From NCBI RefSeq assembly GCF_000981895.1, contig NZ_LATD01000308.1, forward strand, positions 1 through 64,000: a stretch of DNA of 64,000 nucleotides, written 5' to 3'. Under the pieces are notes generated by a model. That model worked only from the letters and a program-made list of their open reading frames with translations, was not told where the DNA came from and did not search any database. Within the stretch, counting starts at the first letter, position 1. Every line of letters begins with the position of its first letter. The position numbers were made by a program, and so were the translations under genes. The stretch comes from Streptomyces odonnellii. GTDB taxonomy: Bacteria > Actinomycetota > Actinomycetes > Streptomycetales > Streptomycetaceae. Positions 43,804 to 52,368 of the stretch are shown here, in pieces.

Positions 43804-45567
43804 ATGAACAGCAGAAAGACGGCAGCGGCCATCGCCGTGACGCTGGCCATGGCGCTCGGTGCGAGCGCCTGTGGCAGCTCCGACAAGGACAGTGACGGCA
43901 GCAAGGGGGGCGGCGGCAGCGCCAAGGCCGATGCCGGACTGTCGAGCATCGTCAACGCGTCCGACAAGAAGGGGGGAACGGTCGTCTACGAGCACTCCAG
44001 CGGCCCCGACTCCCTGGACCCGGGCAACACCTACTACGGCTGGGTGCAGAACTTCTCGCGCCTGTACGCCCGTGCCCTGGTCACCTTCAAGCCGGCCGCG
44101 GGCAAGGAAGGCCTCGAGGTCGTCCCCGACCTCGCGACCTCGCTCGGCAAGGCGAGCCCGGACGCCAAGACCTGGACGTACACGCTCCGCAAGGGCGTGA
44201 AGTTCCAGGACGGCACCGAGATCACCTCGAAGGACGTCAAGTACGCGATCGAGCGCAGCAACTTCGCGCCCGAGGCCCTGTCCAACGGCCCCACCTACTT
44301 CAAGGCCTACCTTGAGGGCGGCGACAAGTACAAGGGCCCGTACAAGGACAAGTCCCCCGAGGGTCTGAAGTCCATCGAGACCCCCGACCCGTACACGATC
44401 ACCTTCAAGCTCAACAAGCCGTTCGCGGACATGGACTACCTGGCCGCCTTCTCGCAGACCGCCCCGGTCCCGCAGAAGGCCGACAAGGGTGCCGAGTACG
44501 TCCAGAACATCGTGTCCTCGGGCCCGTACAAGTTCGACTCGTACAGCGAGAGCAGCGGCGCGACGCTGTCCCGCAACCCCGAGTGGGACCAGGCGAGCGA
44601 CCCGATCCGCAAGGCGCTGCCGGACAAGATCGAGCTGAAGCTGAACGTCAACGCGACGACGGTCGACGAGCACCTGCTCAGCGACACGATCACCGCGGAC
44701 GCGGCCGGCACCGGCCTCCAGTCCAAGACCCAGCCGAAGGTGCTCGTCAAGGCCGATGAGAAGGCCAAGACGGACAACCCGTACGCGGGCGCGCTCCAGT
44801 ACCTGGCGATGAACGTCAACGTGAAGCCGTTCGACAACATCGAGTGCCGCAAGGCCGTCCAGTACGCGGTCGACAAGGCCGGTGCGGTCAACGCCATCGG
44901 TGGCGCGGTCAAGGGCGACCCGGCCAGCACGCTGATCCCGCCGTCGGTGAGCGGTTACAAGAAGTTCGACCTGTACGCGACGCCGGGCAACAAGGGCGAC
45001 GCGGCCAAGGCCAAGGCGGCGCTGACCGCGTGTGGCAAGCCGGGCGGCTTCTCGACCACGCTGACGGCCCGCGCGGACCGTCCCGACGAGGTCCTCGTCG
45101 CCACCCAGATCCAGGAGAGCCTGAAGAAGGTCGGCATCAACGCCGACGTCAAGACCTTCCCGGCCGACAAGTACTTCACGGACTTCGCCGGTGTGCCGGA
45201 CTGGGTCCACAAGAACAACGCCGGTCTCATGATGATGGCCTGGGGCGCCGACTGGCCGACCGGCTTCGGCTTCCTCGACCAGATCGTCAACGGTTCCGCC
45301 ATCAAGCCCTCCGGTGGCACGAACCTGATGGAGCTGAACGACCCGAAGATCAACAAGGCGCTCACGGACGGCATCGGCACCGTTGACCCCGCCGCCCGTA
45401 CGGCCGCCTGGGGCAATGTGGACGAGCTGGTCATGCAGAACGCCTCGGTCGTCCCGCTGTTCTACAAGAAGAACCTGCTCTACCGGCCCGAGTCCGCGGC
45501 CAACGTCACGGTCACCGAGGCCTACCTCGGCATGTACGACTACGTGCTGATGAGCTCGACCAAGTGA
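43804..45567 (+). CDS. Peptide-type ABC importer substrate-binding lipoprotein
   Basis: This 587-residue cluster-C (SBP_bac_5) protein has a signal peptide with lipobox GASAC and a Ser/Gly/Lys/Asp tether. Family features follow, such as YEHSSGPDSLDPGNTYYG, TLRKGVKFQDGTEITSKDVKYAIER, NKPFADMDYLAAFSQTAPVP and AVQYAVDKAGAVNAIG. It captures oligopeptides or similar ligands outside the membrane and hands them to the DppB/DppC channel. Two strong hairpins follow it, which may stabilise its mRNA and give more binding protein than permease. Confidence 0.95.
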   Translation: MNSRKTAAAIAVTLAMALGASACGSSDKDSDGSKGGGGSAKADAGLSSIVNASDKKGGTVVYEHSSGPDSLDPGNTYYGWVQNFSRLYARALVTFKPAAGKEGLEVVPDLATSLGKASPDAKTWTYTLRKGVKFQDGTEITSKDVKYAIERSNFAPEALSNGPTYFKAYLEGGDKYKGPYKDKSPEGLKSIETPDPYTITFKLNKPFADMDYLAAFSQTAPVPQKADKGAEYVQNIVSSGPYKFDSYSESSGATLSRNPEWDQASDPIRKALPDKIELKLNVNATTVDEHLLSDTITADAAGTGLQSKTQPKVLVKADEKAKTDNPYAGALQYLAMNVNVKPFDNIECRKAVQYAVDKAGAVNAIGGAVKGDPASTLIPPSVSGYKKFDLYATPGNKGDAAKAKAALTACGKPGGFSTTLTARADRPDEVLVATQIQESLKKVGINADVKTFPADKYFTDFAGVPDWVHKNNAGLMMMAWGADWPTGFGFLDQIVNGSAIKPSGGTNLMELNDPKINKALTDGIGTVDPAARTAAWGNVDELVMQNASVVPLFYKKNLLYRPESAANVTVTEAYLGMYDYVLMSSTK

Positions 45568-45572
45568 CACCA

Positions 45573-45602
45573 GGGGGTCACCGGGAAGGCCCGGTGACCC
45601 CC
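45573..45602 (+). terminator. Hairpin 1 after the binding-protein gene
   Basis: GGGGGTCACCGGG and CCCGGTGACCCCC form a perfect 13-bp stem with an AAGG loop, starting 5 bases past the stop. Inside an operon it likely acts as a partial terminator or a 3'-end stabiliser. Confidence 0.75.
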
Positions 45603-45657
45603 CCGGTAACACGTAACACCTGTACATCAAAACAGCACCCCCCGAAAGGCAGGTGAA

Positions 45658-45702
45658 GGTGCCGGGCCGTCCTGGCGTACCCCGTCAGGACGGCCCGGCA
45701 CC
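45658..45702 (+). promoter_or_regulatory. Hairpin 2, directly in front of the DppB-like start
   Basis: GGTGCCGGGCCGTCCTG (45658-45674) and its exact complement (45686-45702) form a 17-bp stem with an 11-base loop that ends only 8 bases before the GTG of the permease gene. It occupies the place where a ribosome site should be; none is visible otherwise. It may limit permease translation or processing. Confidence 0.7.
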
Positions 45703-45710
45703 AAACGGCT

Positions 45711-46721
45711 GTGGCTGCGTACATCATCCGACGCGTCTTCGCCGCGGTGTTGCTGCTGCTGGTGGTCAGCGCAGTCACGTTCGCGATCTTCTTCCTGGTG
45801 CCGAGGCTCGGCGGCCAGACGACCGACTCGCTGGCCGCCCAGTACATCGGCAAGAGTCCTACCCCGGACGCCATCGCGGCCGTCAAGAAGAACCTGGGGC
45901 TCGACGACCCCGTCTATCTCCAGTTCTGGCACTTCATCAAGGGCATCGTGGTCGGCGCCGAGTACAACTTCGGCCCCAACCCCTCGGTCTGCCATGTGCC
46001 CTGCTTCGGCTACTCGTTCAAGACACATGTCGAGATCTGGCCCGAGATCGTCCAGCGCATACCGGTGACCCTGTCGCTGGCCGTCGGCGCGGCGGTCATC
46101 TGGGTTCTCTCCGGTGTCGCGATCGGTGTGCTCTCCGCGCTCAAGCGGGGCTCCATCATCGACCGGCTCGCCATGGGCGTCGCCCTGGCCGGTGTCTCGC
46201 TGCCCATGTTTTTCACGGGACTGGTCTCGCTGGCCCTGTTCAGCTTCCACTGGACGATCTGGGAAGGCCTCGAATTCGTACCGTTCACCGAGAATCCGGG
46301 CCAATGGGCATGGAATCTGATCCTTCCCTGGTGCACGCTGGCCTTCCTCTACTCCGCGCTCTACGCACGGCTCACCCGAGCCGGAATGCTGGAGACGATG
46401 GGTGAGGACTACATCAGAACCGCCCGGGCCAAGGGGCTCCGCGAGAGCAAGGTGGTCGTCAAGCACGGCCTGCGCGCCGCGCTGACCCCGCTCGTCACCA
46501 TCTTCGGCATGGACTTCGCGCTGCTGCTCGGCGGCGCCGTCATCACCGAGCGTGTCTACTCCTTCCAGGGCATGGGCGCCTTCGCCATCCAGGGCGTGAC
46601 CCAGAGCGACCTGCCCAAGGTGATGGGGGTGACGCTCGTCGCCGCCTTCTTCATCGTTGTCTGCAACTTGCTGGTGGACCTCGTGTACGCCGCGATCGAC
46701 CCCCGGGTGAGGCTCTCATGA
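45711..46721 (+). CDS. Peptide/nickel-type ABC importer permease (DppB-like)
   Basis: The 336-residue protein begins AAYIIRRVFAAVLLLLVVSAVTFAIFFLVP, the standard first helix of DppB, then a long external loop. It has a Cys pair CHVPC that is common in actinobacterial members, then TLSLAVGAAVIWVLSGVAIGVLSAL and the EAA loop EDYIRTARAKGLRESKVVVKHGLRAAL. The GTG at 45711 matches the family start although no ribosome site is clear because of the hairpin in front. Its TGA overlaps the next ATG. Confidence 0.93.
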   Translation: MAAYIIRRVFAAVLLLLVVSAVTFAIFFLVPRLGGQTTDSLAAQYIGKSPTPDAIAAVKKNLGLDDPVYLQFWHFIKGIVVGAEYNFGPNPSVCHVPCFGYSFKTHVEIWPEIVQRIPVTLSLAVGAAVIWVLSGVAIGVLSALKRGSIIDRLAMGVALAGVSLPMFFTGLVSLALFSFHWTIWEGLEFVPFTENPGQWAWNLILPWCTLAFLYSALYARLTRAGMLETMGEDYIRTARAKGLRESKVVVKHGLRAALTPLVTIFGMDFALLLGGAVITERVYSFQGMGAFAIQGVTQSDLPKVMGVTLVAAFFIVVCNLLVDLVYAAIDPRVRLS

Positions 46722-47815
46722 GCGACGTACAGAAGCCGGACACCGAGAAGGCCACCACGGGTACGGGCGCGGCGGCCGGTTCCGCCGGCGCCGACGAGAA
46801 GTTCCTGTCCGTACGGGACCTGCGGATCCACTTCGACACCGACGACGGCCTGGTGAAGTCCGTCGACGGCGTCAGCTTCGATCTGAAGGCCGGCCAGACC
46901 CTCGGCATCGTCGGTGAGTCCGGCTCGGGCAAGTCCGTCACCTCGCTGGGCATCATGGGCCTGCACAACTCCGAGCGGGCCCGTATCTCCGGTGAGATCT
47001 GGCTGGACGGCGAGGAACTGATCGGCGCGGGCACCGAGCGGGTGCGCAAGCTGCGCGGCCAGAAGATGGCGATGATCTTCCAGGACCCGCTGTCCGCGCT
47101 GCACCCGTACTACAGCATCGGCGCGCAGATCGTGGAGGCCTACCGCGTCCACAACGCCGTCGACAAGAAGACCGCGAAGAAGCGGGCCGTCGAGATGCTC
47201 GACCGGGTCGGGATCCCCGAGCCGGCCAGGCGGTACGACGACTATCCGCACCAGTTCTCCGGCGGTATGCGCCAGCGCGCGATGATCGCGATGGCCCTGG
47301 TCAACAACCCTCAGTTGCTGATCGCCGACGAGCCGACGACCGCCCTGGACGTGACCGTCCAGGCGCAGATCCTCGACCTGATCCGGGATCTCCAGAAGGA
47401 GTTCCACTCGGCGGTCGTCATCATCACCCACGACCTCGGCGTCGTTGCCGAGATCGCGGACGAGCTGCTGGTGATGTACGCGGGGCGGTGTATCGAGCGC
47501 GGCTCCGCCGAGAAGGTCTTCTACCGGCCGCAGCACCCGTACACCTGGGGGCTGCTGGGCTCGATGCCGCGGATCGACCGCGAGCAGACCGACCGGCTGG
47601 TGCCGGTCAAGGGGACCCCGCCCAGCCTGATCAACGTCCCGTCCGGCTGCGCCTTCCATCCGCGCTGCCCGTACGCCGACGTCCCCAAGGACAACATCAC
47701 CCGCACCGAGCGTCCCGAGCTGCGGCAGATCACCGACGGGCACTTCTCCGCCTGCCATATGACGCCGGCGGAGCGGGAACGGATCTGGACCGAAGAGATT
47801 GCGCCGAAGCTGTGA
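46718..47815 (+). CDS. ABC importer ATP-binding protein (DppD-like)
   Basis: The 365-residue ATPase has Walker [11 protein letters not shown]-loop [12 protein letters not shown], signature [11 protein letters not shown], Walker [15 protein letters not shown] and switch IITHDLGVV. The oligopeptide-type C-terminal extension carries the Cys motif of this class ([11 protein letters not shown] with later SACHM), which can hold an Fe-S cluster. Start and stop both overlap neighbours (ATGA and GTGA), so translation is coupled through the operon. Confidence 0.95.
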   Translation: MSDVQKPDTEKATTGTGAAAGSAGADEKFLSVRDLRIHFDTDDGLVKSVDGVSFDLKAGQTLGIVGESGSGKSVTSLGIMGLHNSERARISGEIWLDGEELIGAGTERVRKLRGQKMAMIFQDPLSALHPYYSIGAQIVEAYRVHNAVDKKTAKKRAVEMLDRVGIPEPARRYDDYPHQFSGGMRQRAMIAMALVNNPQLLIADEPTTALDVTVQAQILDLIRDLQKEFHSAVVIITHDLGVVAEIADELLVMYAGRCIERGSAEKVFYRPQHPYTWGLLGSMPRIDREQTDRLVPVKGTPPSLINVPSGCAFHPRCPYADVPKDNITRTERPELRQITDGHFSACHMTPAERERIWTEEIAPKL

Positions 47816-48927
47816 CTGATCTGAGCAAAGAGATTCCCGAGCAGGGGGCGGGTCAGGGACCGGACGGTGCGGACGGGCCGGCGCCCGAGCCGCTCCTCAA
47901 GGTCACCGGCCTGGTCAAGCACTTCCCCATCACCAAGGGCGTACTCAAGCGCAAGGTGGGCGCGGTCCAGGCGGTCGACGGACTGACCTTCGACGTACGT
48001 CCCGGGGAGACCCTGGGCGTGGTCGGCGAGTCCGGCTGCGGCAAGTCCACGATGGGCCGGCTGATCACCAGGCTGCTCGAACCGACCGGCGGAAAGGTCG
48101 AGTTCGAGGGGCGGGACATCACGCACCTCTCGACCGGGGCCATGCGTCCGATGCGCCGCGATGTGCAGATGATCTTCCAGGACCCGTACGGTTCGCTGAA
48201 CCCGCGCCACACCATCGGCGGGATCGTGGGCACCCCCTTCAAGCTCCAGGGCATCCAGCCCGAGGGCGGCGTGAAGAAGGAGGTCCAGCGGCTGCTGGAG
48301 CTGGTGGGTCTGAGCCCCGAGCACTACAACCGCTATCCGCACGAGTTCTCCGGCGGCCAGCGCCAGCGCATCGGGATCGCCCGGGCGCTCGCGCTCAACC
48401 CGAAGCTGGTCGTGGCGGACGAGCCGGTCTCGGCGCTGGACGTGTCGATCCAGGCGCAGGTGGTGAACCTGCTGGACGACCTCCAGAAGGAGCTGGGCCT
48501 GACCTATGTGATCATCGCGCACGACCTCTCGGTCATCCGCCATGTGTCGGACCGGATCGCGGTGATGTACCTCGGCAAGATCGTCGAGCTGGCGGACCGT
48601 ACCTCGCTGTACGAGTCGCCCAAGCACCCGTACACCAAGGCGCTGCTGTCCGCGGTGCCGGTGCCGGACCCGAGCAGGCGCGGCGGGAAGAGCGACCGGA
48701 TCCTGCTCAAGGGCGATGTGCCCTCGCCGATCAAGCCGCCGAGCGGCTGCCGCTTCCACACCCGGTGCTGGAAGGCGACGGAGGTGTGCAGGACGACCGA
48801 GCCGCCGCTGATCCAGCTCGCACCGGGGCACCAGGCGGCCTGCCACCACCCGGAGAACGTTCCCGACCAGAGCGCGCAGACGGCCGCGGTGACGGGCGGC
48901 GCCTCGGAGGCCGGGACCACGAAGTAG
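47812..48927 (+). CDS. ABC importer ATP-binding protein (DppF-like)
   Basis: The 371-residue ATPase begins [16 protein letters not shown] and has [22 protein letters not shown], Walker [10 protein letters not shown], signature [11 protein letters not shown], Walker [15 protein letters not shown] and switch IIAHDLSVI. The C-terminal Cys block is [11 protein letters not shown] and AACHH. It pairs with the DppD-like ATPase. GTG at 47812 overlaps the stop of that gene. A UUCG-loop terminator ends the operon 40 bases downstream. Confidence 0.95.
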   Translation: MTDLSKEIPEQGAGQGPDGADGPAPEPLLKVTGLVKHFPITKGVLKRKVGAVQAVDGLTFDVRPGETLGVVGESGCGKSTMGRLITRLLEPTGGKVEFEGRDITHLSTGAMRPMRRDVQMIFQDPYGSLNPRHTIGGIVGTPFKLQGIQPEGGVKKEVQRLLELVGLSPEHYNRYPHEFSGGQRQRIGIARALALNPKLVVADEPVSALDVSIQAQVVNLLDDLQKELGLTYVIIAHDLSVIRHVSDRIAVMYLGKIVELADRTSLYESPKHPYTKALLSAVPVPDPSRRGGKSDRILLKGDVPSPIKPPSGCRFHTRCWKATEVCRTTEPPLIQLAPGHQAACHHPENVPDQSAQTAAVTGGASEAGTTK

Positions 48928-48967
48928 ACACAGCACGGCATCGCTTGTCGGCGTCGCTTGTCTCCTG

Positions 48968-49001
48968 GCCGGCCCCTGGACCTTCGGGTCCAGGGGCCGG
49001 C
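48968..49001 (+). terminator. UUCG-loop terminator of the importer operon
   Basis: GCCGGCCCCTGGACC and GGTCCAGGGGCCGGC form a perfect 15-bp stem capped by a TTCG tetraloop and followed by TTTGT, a textbook intrinsic terminator. Confidence 0.9.
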
Positions 49002-49017
49002 TTTGTCATGACTTTTG

Positions 49018-49031
49018 TAAGCTACCGCTTA
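49018..49031. promoter_or_regulatory. TAAGC-N4-GCTTA palindrome before the thioesterase gene
   Basis: TAAGCTACCGCTTA is a perfect 5-base inverted repeat with a 4-base centre, set in the short AT-rich promoter of the thioesterase gene 29 bases before its ATG. The form resembles TetR-family operators at acyl-CoA genes in actinomycetes; the regulator is not adjacent. Confidence 0.45.
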
Positions 49032-49059
49032 GTAAAATCCTCTTGTAGTGTTGCGTTCC

Positions 49060-49902
49060 ATGGCACAGGCATCCATCGCGTCCATCGGGGACAGCGAGTT
49101 CGACCGCGACACCGCCGTCACCGCGCGTGCGGAGGGCGTCTACGAGACCCGGCTGTCGCCGGGCTGGACGATCATGAACGTCCTCAACGGCGGCTATCTG
49201 CTGGCGGTGCTCGGGCGCGCCCTCGGTGACGCCCTGCCGCACTCCGACCCGTTCGCCGTCTCGGCGCACTACCTCACGCCGTCGGCCCCGGGGCCCGCCG
49301 TGATCCGTACGGAGGCGGTACGGACCGGCCGTACGCTCTCCACCGGACAGGCGTCCCTCTACCAGACCGCGGAGGACGGCACCGAGGTCGAGCGGATCAG
49401 GGTCGTCGCGTCGTACGGCGATCTGGACGCGCTGTCCGACGACATACGGACGGCCGCGAAGCCGCCCGAGATGCCTCCGCTGGAGCGCTGTATCAGCACC
49501 GCCGACGGGCCCACGCCGCCCGGGGACTTCTCGATGATCGACCGGCTGGCGCTGCGGCTCGACCCGGCCACGGTGGGCTGGGCGGTCGGCGCGCCGTCCG
49601 GGCGGGGCGAGATGCGTGCCTGGTTCGCGTTCGGGGACGGGCGGGACGCCGATCCGCTGTCGCTGCTGCTGGCGGTGGACGCGTTGCCGCCCACGGCGTT
49701 CGAGCTGGGGCTCAAGGGGTGGACCCCGACGGTCGAGCTGACCGCCCATGTCCGCTGCCGGCCGGCGCCGGGGCCGCTGCGGGTCGCGCTCACGACCCGT
49801 AATCTCGCCGGGGGTTTCCTGGAGGAGGACGCGGAGATCTGGGACAGCGCGGACCGGTTGGTGACCCAGTCGCGCCAACTCGCCCGGGTTCCACGCGAGT
49901 AG
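49060..49902 (+). CDS. Acyl-CoA thioesterase-family protein (TesB-like)
   Basis: This 280-residue double-hotdog protein has SPGWTIMNVLNGGYLLAVLGRAL at the first hotdog helix, PFAVSAHYLTPSAPGPAVI, RTGRTLSTGQASLYQ and a second hotdog with TPTVELTAHVRCRPAPGPLRV and ending EDAEIWDSADRLVTQSRQLARV. It probably hydrolyses acyl-CoA thioesters, although such actinobacterial 4HBT_3 members are mostly uncharacterised. The ATG at 49060 is preferred to GTG 49048. A palindromic operator-like site is just upstream. Confidence 0.82.
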   Translation: MAQASIASIGDSEFDRDTAVTARAEGVYETRLSPGWTIMNVLNGGYLLAVLGRALGDALPHSDPFAVSAHYLTPSAPGPAVIRTEAVRTGRTLSTGQASLYQTAEDGTEVERIRVVASYGDLDALSDDIRTAAKPPEMPPLERCISTADGPTPPGDFSMIDRLALRLDPATVGWAVGAPSGRGEMRAWFAFGDGRDADPLSLLLAVDALPPTAFELGLKGWTPTVELTAHVRCRPAPGPLRVALTTRNLAGGFLEEDAEIWDSADRLVTQSRQLARVPRE

Positions 49903-49945
49903 TGCCGCGCGGGTGACGGTCCGGCGGTGTTCTCACGCGCCGCTG

Positions 49946-50043
49946 TGTTCTGTCCTCAGGCGCCGGACGTCCGCTGTGTTCCGTCCTCAACCGCCGGACG
50001 TGCGCTGTGCTCTGTCCTGTGTTCTGTCCTCAAGCGCCGGACG
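49946..50043 (+). repeat. 24-base interspersed repeats (three copies)
   Basis: TGTTCTGTCCTCAGGCGCCG and its last four bases form copy one (49946-49969); close copies lie at 49977-50000 and 50020-50043, with the shared core TCCTCAAGCGCCGGACG. This core is, from memory, a common intergenic repeat of Streptomyces. Together they fill the gap between the thioesterase and desulfurase genes. Confidence 0.75.
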
Positions 50044-50145
50044 GGCCGGCTGCCGTCCGGCACTCCGGGGTGCCCGGGGTCGGCCACGGCCTGGCCTGGA
50101 CCGGACGCGTGTATGGCTCCCCCGACTCGTAGAATCGTGCCCACC

Positions 50146-51309
50146 ATGGTTTACCTCGACCACGCCGCGACCACTCCGATGCTGCCGGAGGCGATCGAGG
50201 CGATGACCGCCCAGTTCGCCCTCGCCGGCAACGCCTCCTCACTCCACGCCGCCGGGCGCCGGGCCCGCCGTACCGTCGAGGAGGCCCGCGAGACCCTCGC
50301 GGAGGCCCTCGGCGCACGGCCCAGCGAGGTGGTCTTCACCTCGGGCGGCACCGAGGCCGACAATCTCGCCGTCAAAGGCCTGTACTGGGCCCGGCGCGAC
50401 GCCGATCCGGCCAGGACCCGGGTGCTCGCCAGCCCGGTCGAGCACCACGCCGTCCTCGACGCGGTCGACTGGCTCGCCGGGCACGAGGGCGCGACGGTCG
50501 AGTATCTGCCGGTCGACCCGTACGGGCGCGTCTCGCCGGAAACCCTGCGCGAGGCCATCGAGCGCGATCCCGATGATGTCGCCCTGGCCACGGTCATGTG
50601 GGCCAACAACGAGATCGGCACCATCCTGCCGGTCCCCGAACTGGCCGAGGTGGCGGCGGAGTTCGGCGTCCCGCTGCACTCCGACGCCGTCCAGGCCTTC
50701 GGTCAGACGGAGCTGGACTTCGGTGCCTCGGGCCTCGCCGCGATGACCGTCTCGGGCCACAAGATCGGCGGCCCGTACGGGATCGGCGCGCTGGTGCTGG
50801 GGCGTGAATACAGCCCCGTACCCGTTCTGCACGGCGGCGGGCAGGAGCGGCATGTGCGGTCGGGCACGCTCGACACCCCGGCGATCGCGGCCTTCGCCGT
50901 GGCCGGGCGGCTGGCCGCCGAGCGGCGCGAGCGGTTCGCCCGGGACATCGGCGCCCTGCGGGACGAACTGATCGGGGCCGTACGGGAGGCCGTCCCCGAC
51001 GCGGTCCTCGGCGGCGACCCGGTCCACCGGCTGCCCGCCAACGCGCACTTCAGCTTCCCGGGCTGCGAGGGCGACTCACTGCTGCTGCTGCTCGACGCCC
51101 AGGGCATCGAGTGCTCGACCGGCTCGGCCTGTACGGCGGGTGTGGCGCAGCCCAGCCATGTCCTGCTGGCCACCGGCAGCGACCCGGATCTGGCCAGGGG
51201 CACCCTGCGCTTCTCCCTCGGCCACACCTCCACCCGGGCGGATGTGGAAGCGGTCGCGAAGGCCATCGGCCCGGCCGTCGACCGCGCCAGAAACGCGGGA
51301 CTCAGCTAG
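50146..51309 (+). CDS. Cysteine desulfurase (NifS/IscS-like)
   Basis: The 387-residue PLP enzyme removes sulfur from cysteine as a protein-bound persulfide. [18 protein letters not shown] is the N-terminal signature, HHAVLDAV holds the cofactor-stacking His, [13 protein letters not shown] the Schiff-base lysine and [10 protein letters not shown] the persulfide Cys. Located close to mnmA, it is the likely sulfur donor for tRNA 2-thiouridine formation. The stop codon TAG is supplied by the first bases of the MITE-like element, copy B. Confidence 0.93.
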   Translation: MVYLDHAATTPMLPEAIEAMTAQFALAGNASSLHAAGRRARRTVEEARETLAEALGARPSEVVFTSGGTEADNLAVKGLYWARRDADPARTRVLASPVEHHAVLDAVDWLAGHEGATVEYLPVDPYGRVSPETLREAIERDPDDVALATVMWANNEIGTILPVPELAEVAAEFGVPLHSDAVQAFGQTELDFGASGLAAMTVSGHKIGGPYGIGALVLGREYSPVPVLHGGGQERHVRSGTLDTPAIAAFAVAGRLAAERRERFARDIGALRDELIGAVREAVPDAVLGGDPVHRLPANAHFSFPGCEGDSLLLLLDAQGIECSTGSACTAGVAQPSHVLLATGSDPDLARGTLRFSLGHTSTRADVEAVAKAIGPAVDRARNAGLS

Positions 51310-51471
51310 GGCCTCTCGTTAGGATCTTGCTGGGCTCGCGTGCCCTGGCACCGCGCCTCGCGGCGTTGTCGTCAGTCGCCTACGCTCCGCGTGGGCTCCA
51401 TCCTCCGCCTTGCGATCCACGGCACCAGACCCCGCTCCCTGATCCAGCCAGATCCAAACGAAAGACCCTAG
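51306..51471. mobile_element. MITE-like palindromic element, copy B
   Basis: This 166-base non-coding palindrome begins CTAGGGCCTCTCGTTAGGAT and ends in the matching inverted repeat (complement CTAGGGTCTTTCGTTTGGAT); over 28 end positions 24 agree. Its interior shares GCGTTGTCG (51363-51371) and an 18-base block (51400-51417) exactly with copy A. It carries no gene. It starts inside the desulfurase stop codon. The rest of 51310-51593 shows no gene. Confidence 0.65.
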
Positions 51472-51593
51472 GTCCGGCGCCGGGCGGCCATGATCCAGGG
51501 CCAGGGCCTTCGAGGCGGCCTCGGGCCCCGGCCGCGCGGCCGGGGCAGGTGCCGGGGCCGGGCTCTACGGGGCCGCACTCGCCCCAGCCGTTC

Positions 51594-52307
51594 TCAGGCC
51601 GCGTCCGGCTGGGGCGTACCCGCTTCCCGTACCAGCTTGATGTAGCGGTTCCAGTCCCAGTACGGCCCCGGGTCCGTGTGGTCCGTGCCCGGGACCTCCA
51701 CATGCCCGATGATGTGCTTCCGGTCCACCGGGATCCCGTACCGCTCGCATATCCCTGCGGTCAGCCGCGCCGACGAGCGGTACATGGCGTCCGTGAAGGA
51801 CGACTTCTCGTCCACGAAGCCCTCGTGCTCGATGCCTATGGACCGTTCGTTGTAGAGCCGGTTGCCCGCGTGGTACGCCACGTCCAGCTCGCGGATCATC
51901 TGCGCCACATGCCCGTCCTTGCGCACCACATAGTGCGAGGCGGCGCCGTGGGCCGGGTCCCGGAAGACCTTGAGCGCCACCTGATAGCTGCCCTGGACGA
52001 CATGGATGACAACGCGGTCCACGGCGTAGTCGTCCGGCCGGTCCGCCCGCCGCCAGTTCGCCGGGGAGGCGGCGACCCACTGCGCCGGAGCGTAATCAAG
52101 CTCACCCTCCTTGCGCGGCTTGTTGATGCCGGGCACCCGCCACCACACCCGTGAGACCTGCTCGCGCGCCAGCAGACCGCCGCCGAGCAGCGCCGCGGCG
52201 CCGCCGATCAGCACCGTCCTGCGGTTGATCTCCCCCGCGTCCGCGGCGCCGCGATGGCGTCCGCAGGCCTGCCCGCCGCCGGTCGTCCCGGGTGTGTAGT
52301 CGCCCAT
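51594..52307 (-). CDS. N-acetylmuramoyl-L-alanine amidase (Amidase_2)
   Basis: The 237-residue protein has an N-terminal membrane segment (NRRTVLIGGAAALLGGGLLA, residues about 28-47, with an Arg pair) and an Amidase_2 zinc domain: VVIHVVQGSY (first His), HYVVRKDGHVAQMI, IGIEHEGF, and GHVEVPGTDHTDPGPYWDW (second His and Cys/Asp position). It cleaves the lactyl-peptide bond in peptidoglycan outside the membrane. It is divergent from mnmA and resembles the amidase domain of the larger enzyme at 53611-55203. Confidence 0.88.
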   Translation of the reverse strand: MGDYTPGTTGGGQACGRHRGAADAGEINRRTVLIGGAAALLGGGLLAREQVSRVWWRVPGINKPRKEGELDYAPAQWVAASPANWRRADRPDDYAVDRVVIHVVQGSYQVALKVFRDPAHGAASHYVVRKDGHVAQMIRELDVAYHAGNRLYNERSIGIEHEGFVDEKSSFTDAMYRSSARLTAGICERYGIPVDRKHIIGHVEVPGTDHTDPGPYWDWNRYIKLVREAGTPQPDAA

Positions 52308-52322
52308 GTGATCGTCAACGCA

Positions 52323-52341
52323 AACCGGAGCGACTCCGGTT
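52323..52341. promoter_or_regulatory. 8-bp palindrome between divergent amidase and mnmA genes
   Basis: AACCGGAG and CTCCGGTT are perfect arms separated by CGA in the 61-base divergent gap. It could be an operator shared by the two genes or a leader hairpin. Confidence 0.4.
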
Positions 52342-52368
52342 CCCGCCGGGCCGTACTCTGGTGTGGTT

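Noticed and set aside
43780..45630. A 616-codon - strand frame opposite the substrate-binding protein
   Set aside because: Antisense shadow; the + strand lipoprotein has a full signal, lipobox and family motifs.
49946..50043. Regularly spaced repeats as a CRISPR array
   Set aside because: Only three imperfect copies, spacers of 7 and 19 bases and no cas genes.
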